Assembly (NCBI GenBank): GCA_023261545.1
Contig: JAHFOS010000014.1
Span: forward strand, 1 to 44,234
Direction: 5' to 3'
Source of the DNA: a bacterium
GTDB taxonomy: Bacteria > Planctomycetota > JADGBV01
DNA length: 44,234 nucleotides
The notes beneath the pieces were generated by a model. That model was not told the DNA's origin and made no database searches. It worked only from the letters and a program-made list of their open reading frames with translations. The translations under genes and the position numbers were made by a program. This document shows positions 1 to 7,924 of this stretch, one piece after another; the first letter of the stretch is position 1, and every line of letters begins with the position of its first letter.

Positions 1-1649
1 ACCGGGATTCCACGGACTGGCGGGTGCTGGGCGGCGGCAACGTCAACTTCGCGGGCGGGACCTGGACCAACGCGGGCAACGCGGTGAGTTACAGCGTCGG
101 CAACGTCGGTGTCGGCGCCGCCACTCCTTCCGCCAACCTGCTGGTGGACAATGGCACGGCCCTTTCGGATATCCTGCGCCTGATGGACAATACCACCGCC
201 GTGCTGGTGACCCAGGATGGGGGCAATACCGGCATCGGCAGCAGCGCGCCCACGGCGCTGCTGGAGGTCAACAATGGGAGCTCCTCGGCCAATATCCTGC
301 ATTTGCTGGACAATGGCGTGAGCGTCCTCAGCGTGCTGAACGGCGGCAATGTGGGCATCGGGTCCGCGAGCCCAGGGCGCACGCTGGACGTGGTCGGCGC
401 CCTCAAGGTGGCTGGGGCGGTCCTGGTGAGCGGCAACCTGGCCCTCAGCGGTAACGCCACGCTTTCCTCCAGCGCCAATGTCGCAGGGGGCGCGACGCAC
501 TCCAGAGACTTGACGCTTTCCGGCAACCTCGCGGCCAACGGCAACAGCACGCTGGGGGACGCCGCCGCGGACGTCATCACCCTGACCGCGACGCTGAGCG
601 GTAACACCGTGGTCCTCGAAGGGGCGACCGCCGACGCTTTCGAGGCGACGCTCGCCTTCGCCGAGCCCACGGCGAGCCGTACCATCTTCATCCGCGACGC
701 CACGGGGACCGCGGCTTTGGTGAGCGATCTGGACGCTTATGCCAAGGATGCCTTGAGCAACCTGTCCTCGGTGTCCATCGCCACCGCGCTGCTGCCCTCT
801 GGGAACAACACCCTGGATCTCGGCGCATCTTCCAGCAATGAATTTCGCAATATGACCTTGAGCGGCAATATCTCGGCCCTGGGCAATTTGATGTCCGGAG
901 ATGGCAGCGCGGCGGCGCCGGGTCTGAGTTTCACCTCGGACACCACCACCGGCCTCTATCACGCCGGCTCCGGCAACTGGGCGGCCGTCACGGGCGGAAC
1001 GGCGCGGCTCTACCTGTCGGCTTCGGGCAACCTGGGCCTCGGCACCACCGTGCCCTCGCAGAACCTCGAAATTTCGGGCGGCCTCAGGGTCGGCACGACC
1101 TCCGCCAACGTGACCGGCAGCCTGCGCTACGCCGGGGGCGGCAACTTCGAGGGCTTCAACGGTTCGGGGAACTGGATCCGCCTGAGCCGACCCCTGGGTT
1201 CCATCATGATGTACGGGGGCAGCTCGGCTCCTTCGGGTTGGCTGCTTTGCGATGGCAGCAATGTCAGCCGCAGCACCTACGGGGATCTCTTCAACACCCT
1301 CGGCACCACTTACGGCGTGGGCAATGGAGCCACGACTTTTGGCCTGCCCAACATGAAGCAGCGCTTCCCCTTGGGCAAAGCGGTTTCCGGCAATGGCAGC
1401 GCGTTGGGCGAAACGGGCGGCACCATTGACCACGTTCACGTCGTCAACGCGCACACGCATTCGTTCTCCGGGACCACGGCGGCGGAAACCGAGGACTCGA
1501 TTGGCGTCCAAAACCCGGCGGTCCTGAGCGCACCAGCGGACGACGCCCACACCCACACCTTCAGCGGCAATAGCTCCAGCAACAGCAGCGTCGCCTTGAG
1601 CAGCGCCAACCCGCCCTACCAGGTTTTGAACTTCATCATCAAGTATTGA
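1..1649 (+). CDS. Surface/tail-fibre-like protein with C-terminal phage tail collar domain (5' end missing)
   Basis: The reading frame is open to the left edge (first full codon at base 3), so the true start lies outside the window. The GTG at 24 is only an internal codon. The visible ~548 residues begin with glycine/asparagine-rich repeats of the type GNVGIGSASP...LDV, seen at least three times in the first ~130 residues, followed by 'LSGNxxxxGN' repeats. These are typical of trimeric beta-rich fibre proteins. Around residues 390-450 (counted from base 24) there is a phage tail collar domain: GSIMMYGG, PSGWLLCDG, TFGLPNMKQRFPLG. Two histidine motifs follow (HVHVVNAHTHSFSG and DDAHTHTFSG), as in tail-collar proteins. 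No other phage gene is nearby, so I read it as a secreted or surface structural protein. It shares its N-terminal repeat style with the LamG protein at 29208-30470. Family call good; role inferred. Confidence 0.75.
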   Translation, partial: RDSTDWRVLGGGNVNFAGGTWTNAGNAVSYSVGNVGVGAATPSANLLVDNGTALSDILRLMDNTTAVLVTQDGGNTGIGSSAPTALLEVNNGSSSANILHLLDNGVSVLSVLNGGNVGIGSASPGRTLDVVGALKVAGAVLVSGNLALSGNATLSSSANVAGGATHSRDLTLSGNLAANGNSTLGDAAADVITLTATLSGNTVVLEGATADAFEATLAFAEPTASRTIFIRDATGTAALVSDLDAYAKDALSNLSSVSIATALLPSGNNTLDLGASSSNEFRNMTLSGNISALGNLMSGDGSAAAPGLSFTSDTTTGLYHAGSGNWAAVTGGTARLYLSASGNLGLGTTVPSQNLEISGGLRVGTTSANVTGSLRYAGGGNFEGFNGSGNWIRLSRPLGSIMMYGGSSAPSGWLLCDGSNVSRSTYGDLFNTLGTTYGVGNGATTFGLPNMKQRFPLGKAVSGNGSALGETGGTIDHVHVVNAHTHSFSGTTAAETEDSIGVQNPAVLSAPADDAHTHTFSGNSSSNSSVALSSANPPYQVLNFIIKY

Positions 1650-1770
1650 ACCTAAAAAAGACAGTTGAAAGTTAGGTCGTTATATCGCAAGGGACAGTCC
1701 CCCCCTGCGGGAAGGGACAGTCTCTTGCTTTTCGTCCGGTTCGTTTTCAACCGCCTTTTTTAGGTTGAAC
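1648..1770. repeat. REP/RAYT-like palindromic repeat, copy 1
   Basis: This ~120-bp element has imperfect terminal inverted repeats: GAACCTAAAAAAG-ACAGTTGAAAG on the left and the reverse complement of GTTCAACCTAAAAAAGGCGGTTGAAAA on the right. The interior contains GTTATATCGCAAGGGACAGTC and a GGGAAGGGACAGTC hairpin half. A second copy in inverted orientation lies at 38225-38340. It fills most of the gap between two convergent genes, so it may also act as a transcription barrier. No transposase is present in the window. The REP/MITE interpretation is inferred from structure. Confidence 0.75.
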
Positions 1771-1807
1771 AGCCGCGCCCCTTTTCCCAGAGGGGAAAAG
1801 GGCTGGT

Positions 1808-2599
1808 TCACCAGGCTTCCGCGCCCTTGTTGCGGTACTTGCCTTCGGCGCGCTTGGTGCCGTTTTCGTGCCAGAAGGTCCAATCCCCCTGGGGTTCGCC
1901 GTTCACGTATTCCCCTTCCTCCCGCTTGTTGCCGCCCGGATAGCGGTAGATCCAATGGCCGTGCTCCTTGCCGTCCAGGTACGCGCCCTCCGCGACCTTG
2001 GTGCCGGTCTCGTCGTAATAGGTCCAGTTGCCGTGCTTGAGACCGCCTCGGTATTCGCCTTCCGCAGCTTTCTTGTTTTTATTGTGCCAGACCACCCAGC
2101 GGCCTTGCTTTTTTCCATCGGCGTAGGGGCCGCTGGCTTCTTGGCCCTGATCATTCCATTCGGTCCACTCGCCGTGCCGTTTCTCGTTGAGGTATTCGCC
2201 CACCGCCAGCTTCTGACCCTTCTCGTTCCACACCGTCCACTTGCCGCTGCGGGCGCCGTCTTTGTACTCGCCGCGCATCTCCCCGCGCGTGTCCTCAAAG
2301 ATGACCCATTCGCCAACCCGTTTGCCGTCCTTGAAGCGGCCGGAGGCGGTCTTGCGGCCCTGGGGATCCCAGAAGGTCCATGCGCCCTCCTTCTTTGAAT
2401 TCTCGAGGTTCCGCGACTGGCCCGGGAAATCCTCAAAAACCTCGGCCAAGAGGGAGATTTCCTGGTTGCCCGATGCCGCGGGCGCGGGAACCGCCGCCGC
2501 CGCGGGAGGATCCGCGGCGCCGGATTTCGCCAGGCTCAGGGCGGAGATCGCAACTATCGAGGTGAAGACAAAAAAGCTCACGGGATTAATTCTTTGCAT
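1808..2599 (-). CDS. Secreted MORN_2-repeat protein
   Basis: A 263-residue protein with an N-terminal signal sequence (hydrophobic segment after MQRINPVSFF, Ala-rich cleavage region near residue 28), an Ala/Pro linker, and then about eight tandem repeats of ~23-24 residues. The repeat pattern is G-x-W-T-x-W-x-x-x-G-x-K-x-A-x-G-x-Y-x-x-G-K, the MORN_2 (YwqK-like) type. Such beta-hairpin repeats usually serve as protein or surface contact modules; no enzymatic residues are visible. It is transcribed divergently from the hybrid kinase and converges on the tail-collar gene, with a palindromic repeat between. The partner is unknown. The repeat family is clear, the function is not. Confidence 0.85.
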   Translation of the reverse strand: MQRINPVSFFVFTSIVAISALSLAKSGAADPPAAAAVPAPAASGNQEISLLAEVFEDFPGQSRNLENSKKEGAWTFWDPQGRKTASGRFKDGKRVGEWVIFEDTRGEMRGEYKDGARSGKWTVWNEKGQKLAVGEYLNEKRHGEWTEWNDQGQEASGPYADGKKQGRWVVWHNKNKKAAEGEYRGGLKHGNWTYYDETGTKVAEGAYLDGKEHGHWIYRYPGGNKREEGEYVNGEPQGDWTFWHENGTKRAEGKYRNKGAEAW

Positions 2600-2679
2600 T
2601 TTGGGCCAGCTAAAACGATGCGCGGATGCTTATATAGCCGTTTTGGAGCTTCGGCAATCTGGCGGATGGCGGCGGGCGT

Positions 2680-2685
2680 TATAAT
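2680..2685 (+). promoter_or_regulatory. Candidate -10 box for the kinase gene
   Basis: A perfect TATAAT ends six bases before the ATG at 2692. If it is a -10 element, transcription would begin at or next to the start codon, giving a leaderless or nearly leaderless mRNA. No good -35 hexamer is seen at normal spacing and there is no Shine-Dalgarno between it and the ATG, so this is tentative. Confidence 0.35.
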
Positions 2686-2691
2686 AAACCC

Positions 2692-4770
2692 ATGAAGGTC
2701 GCTGCTGGGCGGAAATATCAGGATTTCTCCAGGGCCATCGCGGCCTTCGAGATTTTCCAATTCCTGAACGAGCCGGTCTTCATCACCAACCTCAAGCGCG
2801 AGGTGCTGGCCGGCAACCGCGCTTTCTTCGTCTTCGCGGGAGTTTCCGTGCGCCACTTCCACGAGCCCGTGGCGCTCGCGCACTTCCTGAGCTTCAAGGA
2901 CCCAGCCCGGGACGTCATCGCCAGGGCGGCGGCGGAAGGGCAGGCGGTGAACGAGCGCGAGGTGCTGCTGCTCGACTCCACGGGCGCGGAGCGCTCGGTC
3001 ACGCTGGGGGTCGTGCCCCTGATGGTGGACACCGGCGAAGCGGCGGAGGGTCCCATGGCGGCGGGATTCCTGGTCAACCTCCAGGACAAGACCGACGAGC
3101 TCACCGCCCACAACAAACTCACGGCCACCATCGAGGAGCTGAAGCGCAAGAACAAGGAGGCCATGGCGGCGGTGATTGCCAAGACCGAGTTCATCGCCAC
3201 CGTGAGCCATGAGTTGCGCACCCCCATGAACGGCGTGCTCGGCATGGCGGAGCTGCTGCTCGACACGCCCCTGAACCCCGAGCAACTGGATTTCGTCGAA
3301 ACCATCAAGGCCTCGGGCGACTCGCTGCTCATGCTCATCAACGATATCCTCGACTTCTCCAAGATTGACGCGGGCAAGATGCAGCTCGAAGCCGTCGAAT
3401 TCGATTTCAAGCAGGTGATTCAGGACGTGGTGCGCCTCATCCACTTCAAGGCGCAGGAGAAGGACCTCGAGATCTCGCACTACATCCCCACCCAGATCGG
3501 CACCCGGGTCATCGGCGATCCGGGCCGCATCCGCCAGGTGCTCACCAACTTCCTGGGCAATGCCATGAAGTTCACCGCCAAGGGCAGCATCATCGTCATC
3601 GTGACGCCCCTCGACAAGCAGGAGGGCTTCCTCAAGCTGCGTTTCGACGTCAAGGACACAGGGATAGGCATTCCCGAGGACAAGCTGGGCCGGCTCTTCA
3701 AGGCCTTCTCGCAGGTGGACACCTCCACCACGCGCCAATACGGCGGCACGGGCCTGGGGCTCGCCATCTGCAAGAACCTGGTGAACCTCATGGGCGGAGA
3801 AATAGGCGTGGAAAGCCGGCTGGGCAAGGGCTCGACCTTCTGGTTCACCGTGCCCTTCAAGACCGTCGAGGGCAAGCAGGTTGAGGCCAGCGTGCTCGAA
3901 ATAGACCTGAAGGGCCGGCGCGCCATCATCGTGGATGACATGCCGGACGTGCTGAAGCTCTACGGCATGATGCTGGAATCCTGGGGAATGGCGGGCGAAA
4001 CCGCCAGCGACGGTCCCGAAGCGCTGGACCTCATCCGCCGGCGCGCCGCAGAAGGCCGTCCCTTCGACATCGCCATCATTGACCTGGTGCTGCGCGAGAT
4101 GAACGGCGACGACCTGGCCATCAAGCTCAAGGCCGACCCGCTCACCGCCGCGCTGCCGCTGGTGATGATCACGGGCGTGAGCGCGGCGCGCGGGGACGCC
4201 CAGCGCATGCACGACATCGGCTTCGAGGCTTACCTCACCAAGCCCGTCACGCCGTCGCAGATTTTAGAGACCCTGGCGCGGGTGCTGGGCCACAAGCCGC
4301 AGGCCGCTGCCGCGGCGCCGCTCATCACCAAGCACGTGCTCACCGAGTCGCGCGGCAGCCTGCACATCCTGGTGGTCGAGGACAACCCCATCAACCTGAA
4401 GGTCATCACGCGCATGCTCCAGAAGGCCGGCCACGAATGCGGAACCGCGAGCAACGGCCGCGAAGGCGTGGACAACCTGTTCGCGCGCCATTACGACCTC
4501 GTGCTCATGGACATGCAGATGCCGGTGCTGGACGGCCTCGGGGCCGCGCGCGAGATCCGCGCCCGCGAGAAAGGGCTGGAGCACGTCCCCATCGTGGCGC
4601 TCACCGCCAACGTGACGCCCGAGGACCGGGTGCGCTGCAGCGAGGCGGGGATGGACGACTTTCTCACCAAGCCCATCGTCCCCGAGCGGCTGATGGAAGC
4701 CCTGGAAAAATGGGGCGCCAAGGCGAAGCCGGCGTTTGACACGCGCAGGAAGCCGACGATCCCGGTGTGA
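2692..4770 (+). CDS. Cytosolic hybrid histidine kinase with two receiver domains
   Basis: A 692-residue sensor kinase. Residues ~15-130 look like a PAS-type sensing domain. A short coiled coil follows (~140-160). The HisKA H-box is SHELRTPMNG with phospho-acceptor His173. The HATPase_c domain shows the N-box (NFLGNAMKF), G1 box (DTGIGIPEDKLG) and G2 box (GGTGLGLAICKNL). Two receiver domains come next. The first has the acidic pair in IIVDDMPD, phospho-acceptor Asp464 and Lys517. The second has VVEDNPIN, Asp607 in LMDMQMPVLDG, and a TKP lysine. No membrane segment is visible, so it should sense a cytosolic cue. There is no response-regulator gene beside it, so output would go through an unlinked phosphotransfer protein or through REC2 contacts. 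Standard architecture; ligand unknown. Confidence 0.93.
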   Translation: MKVAAGRKYQDFSRAIAAFEIFQFLNEPVFITNLKREVLAGNRAFFVFAGVSVRHFHEPVALAHFLSFKDPARDVIARAAAEGQAVNEREVLLLDSTGAERSVTLGVVPLMVDTGEAAEGPMAAGFLVNLQDKTDELTAHNKLTATIEELKRKNKEAMAAVIAKTEFIATVSHELRTPMNGVLGMAELLLDTPLNPEQLDFVETIKASGDSLLMLINDILDFSKIDAGKMQLEAVEFDFKQVIQDVVRLIHFKAQEKDLEISHYIPTQIGTRVIGDPGRIRQVLTNFLGNAMKFTAKGSIIVIVTPLDKQEGFLKLRFDVKDTGIGIPEDKLGRLFKAFSQVDTSTTRQYGGTGLGLAICKNLVNLMGGEIGVESRLGKGSTFWFTVPFKTVEGKQVEASVLEIDLKGRRAIIVDDMPDVLKLYGMMLESWGMAGETASDGPEALDLIRRRAAEGRPFDIAIIDLVLREMNGDDLAIKLKADPLTAALPLVMITGVSAARGDAQRMHDIGFEAYLTKPVTPSQILETLARVLGHKPQAAAAAPLITKHVLTESRGSLHILVVEDNPINLKVITRMLQKAGHECGTASNGREGVDNLFARHYDLVLMDMQMPVLDGLGAAREIRAREKGLEHVPIVALTANVTPEDRVRCSEAGMDDFLTKPIVPERLMEALEKWGAKAKPAFDTRRKPTIPV

Positions 4771-4999
4771 AGGAAGAAGGCTGTGGGAAGAAGGCTGTAG
4801 ACTGTAGGCCGTAGGCAGTGGGAAGAAACGTTTGCGCCGCGTGCTTCGAGTCTTCAGTTTTTGGCCTACAGCCTTTCTCTTCGAAATGAAGGCCGTAGGC
4901 CGAAGACTGTAGGCTGTAGGAAGAAACGCCCGCGCCGCGTGCTTCGAGTTTTTAGTTTTTGACCTTCAGCTTACGGCCTACAGTCTACAGCCTTTCTCC
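4771..4999. repeat. Nested direct/inverted repeat between convergent genes
   Basis: The 229-bp gap between the kinase and the FecR gene is built of repeats. An 18-bp arm at 4793-4810 (GGCTGTAGACTGTAGGCC) is perfectly complementary to 4975-4992. A unit containing GGAAGAAACG, GCGCCGCGTGCTTCGAGT and AGTTTTTG occurs twice as direct repeats (from ~4820 and ~4918). Several CTGTAGGC steps recur in both orientations. The whole gap could fold into a long stem and may act as a bidirectional terminator. No gene is seen. Confidence 0.7.
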
Positions 5000-6082
5000 T
5001 CAAAAGTCTATATCCTGCACCTTGAGCTCCGGGGGCGTGCGGTCCTCCTCCAGCGAGAAGCTGCTCTCCAGCGGCCGGCCCTCAAAGCCGTTGGCGTCCA
5101 CGGCGCGCACGCGCCAGTAATAGACGCTTCCGTAGCGCAGGCCGGAAAACAGGACCCCGGGTTCCCCGCCGCGGGTGCTGAACAGGATCTCCTTGAAATT
5201 CTGGTCGGGGGCCAGATCCACTTGATAGAACCCCGCCCCGGTGGTGGGGCTCCAGCTCGCGGCCACCTGCAGGGTATTGAAAACCACCGCGCCCGCGGCG
5301 GGCTTCGCGTTGAGGGGCGCCTCCAGGGCCTGGACTTTCTTCGCGCTCCCCGAGCCTTTGTCCAGCAGCACGCCTTCCCCGTCTTTGACGGAGATGGCTT
5401 CCTTGCCCCCCATGCTGAGGCTGACCTCTCCGCCCTCCACCTGCGCCTTCACCTCCTCGCCAGCGCCGCCCAGGCTGAGCTTGAGCTTCTTCTTCTTGCC
5501 CTTCGATGCCTTGAGTTCCGCGGCGAGCGCGCCGATCTCAGAGGCCAGGCTTTCATAAGCGGCGGCGTTGCCCGTGATGGACCTTTCCTGGAGGCGCGCG
5601 CGCAGGGCCTTGAGCCGCGGCTCTCCCAGTCCCTTCTGCTCAAGGCCCGCGAGGCGCTGTTCGAGCAGGCCGCGCACGGGGTCGCCGCCGCGCAGCTTGA
5701 GGTCCGCGCTTTTTTTGACGTTGCGGATCTGCAGGCTGCCGGCGCTGATGGCCAGCGAGTTCTCGCCCGCGCTCTCGCTCTCGATGGAGCCCGAATCCAC
5801 CTTGAGTTCCGAAGGCTTGAGCTGCACGCGCGCCTTTTCGCCCAGCGCGATTTCGGTGAGATCGTTGAAGCGCAAGCGCGCCCGCGCCCCGCTTCCGGTG
5901 CGCACCTCGTCGAGGTCGTGGATCTCCAGGCCGGCGGCCAGCGGCTCCCACTGCGGCTGCAGGAAAGCGCGGCGTTCCACGCTGCCCTCGACCTGCACGG
6001 CCGTGGCGATGACGGCGCGCATCTCCCCACGCGGGGGTTGGCGCAGGAACAAATACAGGCCGTAAGCCCCGGGCAAGAGCAA
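5000..6082 (-). CDS. Membrane-anchored FecR-domain protein with fibronectin-like C-terminus
   Basis: About 360 residues. The N-terminus is hydrophobic (leucine-rich stretch then GAYGLYLFL), consistent with a single membrane anchor. The start is uncertain: TTG at 6082 is used here, but the frame is open further upstream and a few more Leu-rich residues may belong to it. Residues ~30-110 resemble a FecR domain (VEGSVERR, GLEIHDLDEVRTGSGARARLRF, followed by repeated beta strands). An Ala/Lys-rich, probably helical segment lies in the middle. The last ~100 residues are fibronectin-III-like (SWSPTTGAGFYQVDLA, YYWRVRAVDANG). FecR domains outside iron regulation are usually periplasmic beta-solenoid contact domains. 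It lies just downstream of the SLH-barrel gene in the same direction, so the two probably work together at the envelope. Confidence 0.7.
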   Translation of the reverse strand: MLLPGAYGLYLFLRQPPRGEMRAVIATAVQVEGSVERRAFLQPQWEPLAAGLEIHDLDEVRTGSGARARLRFNDLTEIALGEKARVQLKPSELKVDSGSIESESAGENSLAISAGSLQIRNVKKSADLKLRGGDPVRGLLEQRLAGLEQKGLGEPRLKALRARLQERSITGNAAAYESLASEIGALAAELKASKGKKKKLKLSLGGAGEEVKAQVEGGEVSLSMGGKEAISVKDGEGVLLDKGSGSAKKVQALEAPLNAKPAAGAVVFNTLQVAASWSPTTGAGFYQVDLAPDQNFKEILFSTRGGEPGVLFSGLRYGSVYYWRVRAVDANGFEGRPLESSFSLEEDRTPPELKVQDIDF

Positions 6083-6120
6083 GGGCAGCAGCAGCAGGTA
6101 GCGCGCGTTGCGGATCAGCT

Positions 6121-7827
6121 TCAGAACTTCAATAAATAGTTGAGGTCCACCTTATTGTTCTTGGCGTCGGGGGAGTTGAAGCCCGCTTGCAGCGAGAGGA
6201 ATTGCGCGGCGCGGATATTCCAGTTGACCCCGTACTGCTGGGAGAGGCTGTTCAGGCTGGCGGTGTCCTTGTAGGTGAGGCTGGCGGAGAGCGACAGCAC
6301 CGCGGGCAGCAGATCGTGGGCGGCGGTGAGCCGCGTCGTGGTGGAGCCCGCCCCGTCCACGCGGTCCCGCGACCAGTCCATGGAGGTCTTGAGCAGCTTG
6401 CGGAGCCACGCGCGTCCCACGCGCGTGTGGAAGATGTAGTTCTGCTGCTGGGCGGCGATCTCGCGCTCGTAGCCCAGGCTGAGGTCGCCCAGCTCCTTCT
6501 TGGCCTCGGCCTCGTTGGCCATGTAAAAGAGCTGGCCAGCCGCGGGGTTGTAAGCGGAATCCCCGCGCATCGTCCAGGTGATGTCCTTGACGGGCTGGAG
6601 CGTCAGCTCGAAGCCGGCGCCCCGGTCGTCCACGTCGTCCCCGCCCGAAATCCCCGAGTACAGGGGCGGGGAGTCGTAAGGGTTGTTCAGGCCGTCGAAA
6701 CGCCGCCCGTGCAGCGTCAGCGCGCGGTTGCCGGTAAAGACCCAGCTCGCGCTCAAAAAGAGCCCCGATCCGCCATTGGAAAGCAGGCTGCTTTCGCCAA
6801 GGATGGAGATATCATGGAACACGCCTTCGAAGCCCAACCCGAAAGCCCCGAGGCTCGCGTGGCCGAAAGTCGCGGCGTTGACGTCATCGAACCTGGACCC
6901 CAGGACCTGGGCGTGCAGTTTGGCGTCCTTGCTCAGGAAATGGGCGTAGTGGGCGGAACCCACGAGGTCCGAGGGCTCGGATTGGGTGCGCCCGAAACCG
7001 AGGTCGAACTCATGAGACTCCGGCTGCTTGCCGGAGACGCTGGCGCCCTCGATGTTGAGGTTGCCCACGGTCAGCCCCTCGTTGTAGGAGCCGCCGCCCG
7101 CGAAGCCAAAGAGGCTCGACAGTTGCAACTGGGATTTGGTTTCGCGCAAGACTTCGAGGGAGTATTTGTCCAGTTTGGCGATGGCCTCGCCGCCGGCCGC
7201 GAACTCGCGCAGCCCCGGGCTGCTCCCCGGCTCCAGGGGTTCGGCCGTGACCGAGAGGTTGAGCCGCGTGCCCTGGCGTCCGGCGTTCACAACCATGTTC
7301 TGGGTCCAACTCGAGGACTTCTTTTCGAGCTGGCGGTTGAGCCCCAGAGCGTAGGTCCCGTGGGCCGTGAAGCCGTCGAGCCGTCCCAGCCGGGCGCGCT
7401 CGGAGCTGTCCTCGACCTTGCGAACCGCCAGGAATCCGAGGTCGCCGTCGCCTTTGAGGGCGGTGATTTCGGGGTTGAATTCCGCCACCAGCTCGCGCAA
7501 CAGCCGCAAGGCGTCCGGGGGCGGCACGCGCCGGCTCTTCTTGATGGATTGCACCAGGTCTGAAAGCAGCACGGCGATTTCCCCGCGTTTGAAGGTTTTT
7601 CCGCCCTTGAAGAAGAAGGCGGGCTGGCCCGGGAGTTCTCCGCTGGCGGCCAGCTTGGCCAGATGCCCGTAGGCCCAATGCCGCGGCGGCAGCAGTTGTT
7701 CGGTGCGAGCGGGCGGCGCAGCGGGCGCTGGAGCAACCGCGGGATCCGCGCCGAGCGCGACTTCAGCGCAGGCGAAAAGCGCCAGCGCCAGCCAGAACCC
7801 TTGAAATTTAAAAAACATCCCCCTCAT
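6121..7827 (-). CDS. Outer-membrane beta-barrel protein with N-terminal SLH-like domain
   Basis: About 568 residues from the ATG at 7827. The frame is open to 7860, but those extra codons lie inside a dispersed repeat, and an ATG at 7818 is also possible. A signal peptide (FFKFQGFWLALALFACAEVALG) is followed by a Pro/Ala linker. An SLH-like module (residues ~45-95: RHWAYGHLAKLAASGELPG, then TFKRGEIAVLLSDLV) comes next. Beyond ~120 residues the chain is alternating beta strands rich in Gly, Ser and aromatic residues, ending in NYLLKF. A C-terminal phenylalanine is the usual outer-membrane barrel signal. SLH-plus-barrel proteins tether the outer membrane to cell-wall polymers in several diderm phyla. 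The FecR-domain gene follows in the same direction. Fold call moderate; substrate unknown. Confidence 0.72.
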   Translation of the reverse strand: MRGMFFKFQGFWLALALFACAEVALGADPAVAPAPAAPPARTEQLLPPRHWAYGHLAKLAASGELPGQPAFFFKGGKTFKRGEIAVLLSDLVQSIKKSRRVPPPDALRLLRELVAEFNPEITALKGDGDLGFLAVRKVEDSSERARLGRLDGFTAHGTYALGLNRQLEKKSSSWTQNMVVNAGRQGTRLNLSVTAEPLEPGSSPGLREFAAGGEAIAKLDKYSLEVLRETKSQLQLSSLFGFAGGGSYNEGLTVGNLNIEGASVSGKQPESHEFDLGFGRTQSEPSDLVGSAHYAHFLSKDAKLHAQVLGSRFDDVNAATFGHASLGAFGLGFEGVFHDISILGESSLLSNGGSGLFLSASWVFTGNRALTLHGRRFDGLNNPYDSPPLYSGISGGDDVDDRGAGFELTLQPVKDITWTMRGDSAYNPAAGQLFYMANEAEAKKELGDLSLGYEREIAAQQQNYIFHTRVGRAWLRKLLKTSMDWSRDRVDGAGSTTTRLTAAHDLLPAVLSLSASLTYKDTASLNSLSQQYGVNWNIRAAQFLSLQAGFNSPDAKNNKVDLNYLLKF

Positions 7828-7897
7828 CGTCCGGGCGGACCTTCGCTGCCTCCAAATCAAGGGGAGATACTAGAGGGTGGGATGTTTTTTCACATTA
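7824..7897. repeat. 74-bp dispersed repeat, copy 1
   Basis: This stretch recurs at 34882-34954 in the same orientation with only a handful of differences. Shared blocks include CGTCCGGGCGGACCTTCG, GCCTCCAAATCAAGGGG and GGATGTTTTTTCACAT. GTCCG-GG-CGGAC is a small dyad. Copy 1 covers the leader and first start codon of the SLH-barrel gene and ends near the pseudopilin stop codon. A separate short hairpin (GAGTC-TCGG-GACTC, 7908-7921) follows it. Confidence 0.8.
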
Positions 7898-7924
7898 AAG
7901 CCCCCCCGAGTCTCGGGACTCTTC

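Noticed and set aside
1-1649. Prophage at the left edge, because of the tail collar domain
   Set aside because: No terminase, capsid, portal, integrase or lysis gene follows, and stalk repeats recur in a non-phage LamG protein.
2578-4212. Long minus-strand open frame (~540 codons) opposite the hybrid kinase
   Set aside because: It is the antisense shadow of a GC-rich gene; the plus strand shows unmistakable kinase and receiver motifs.
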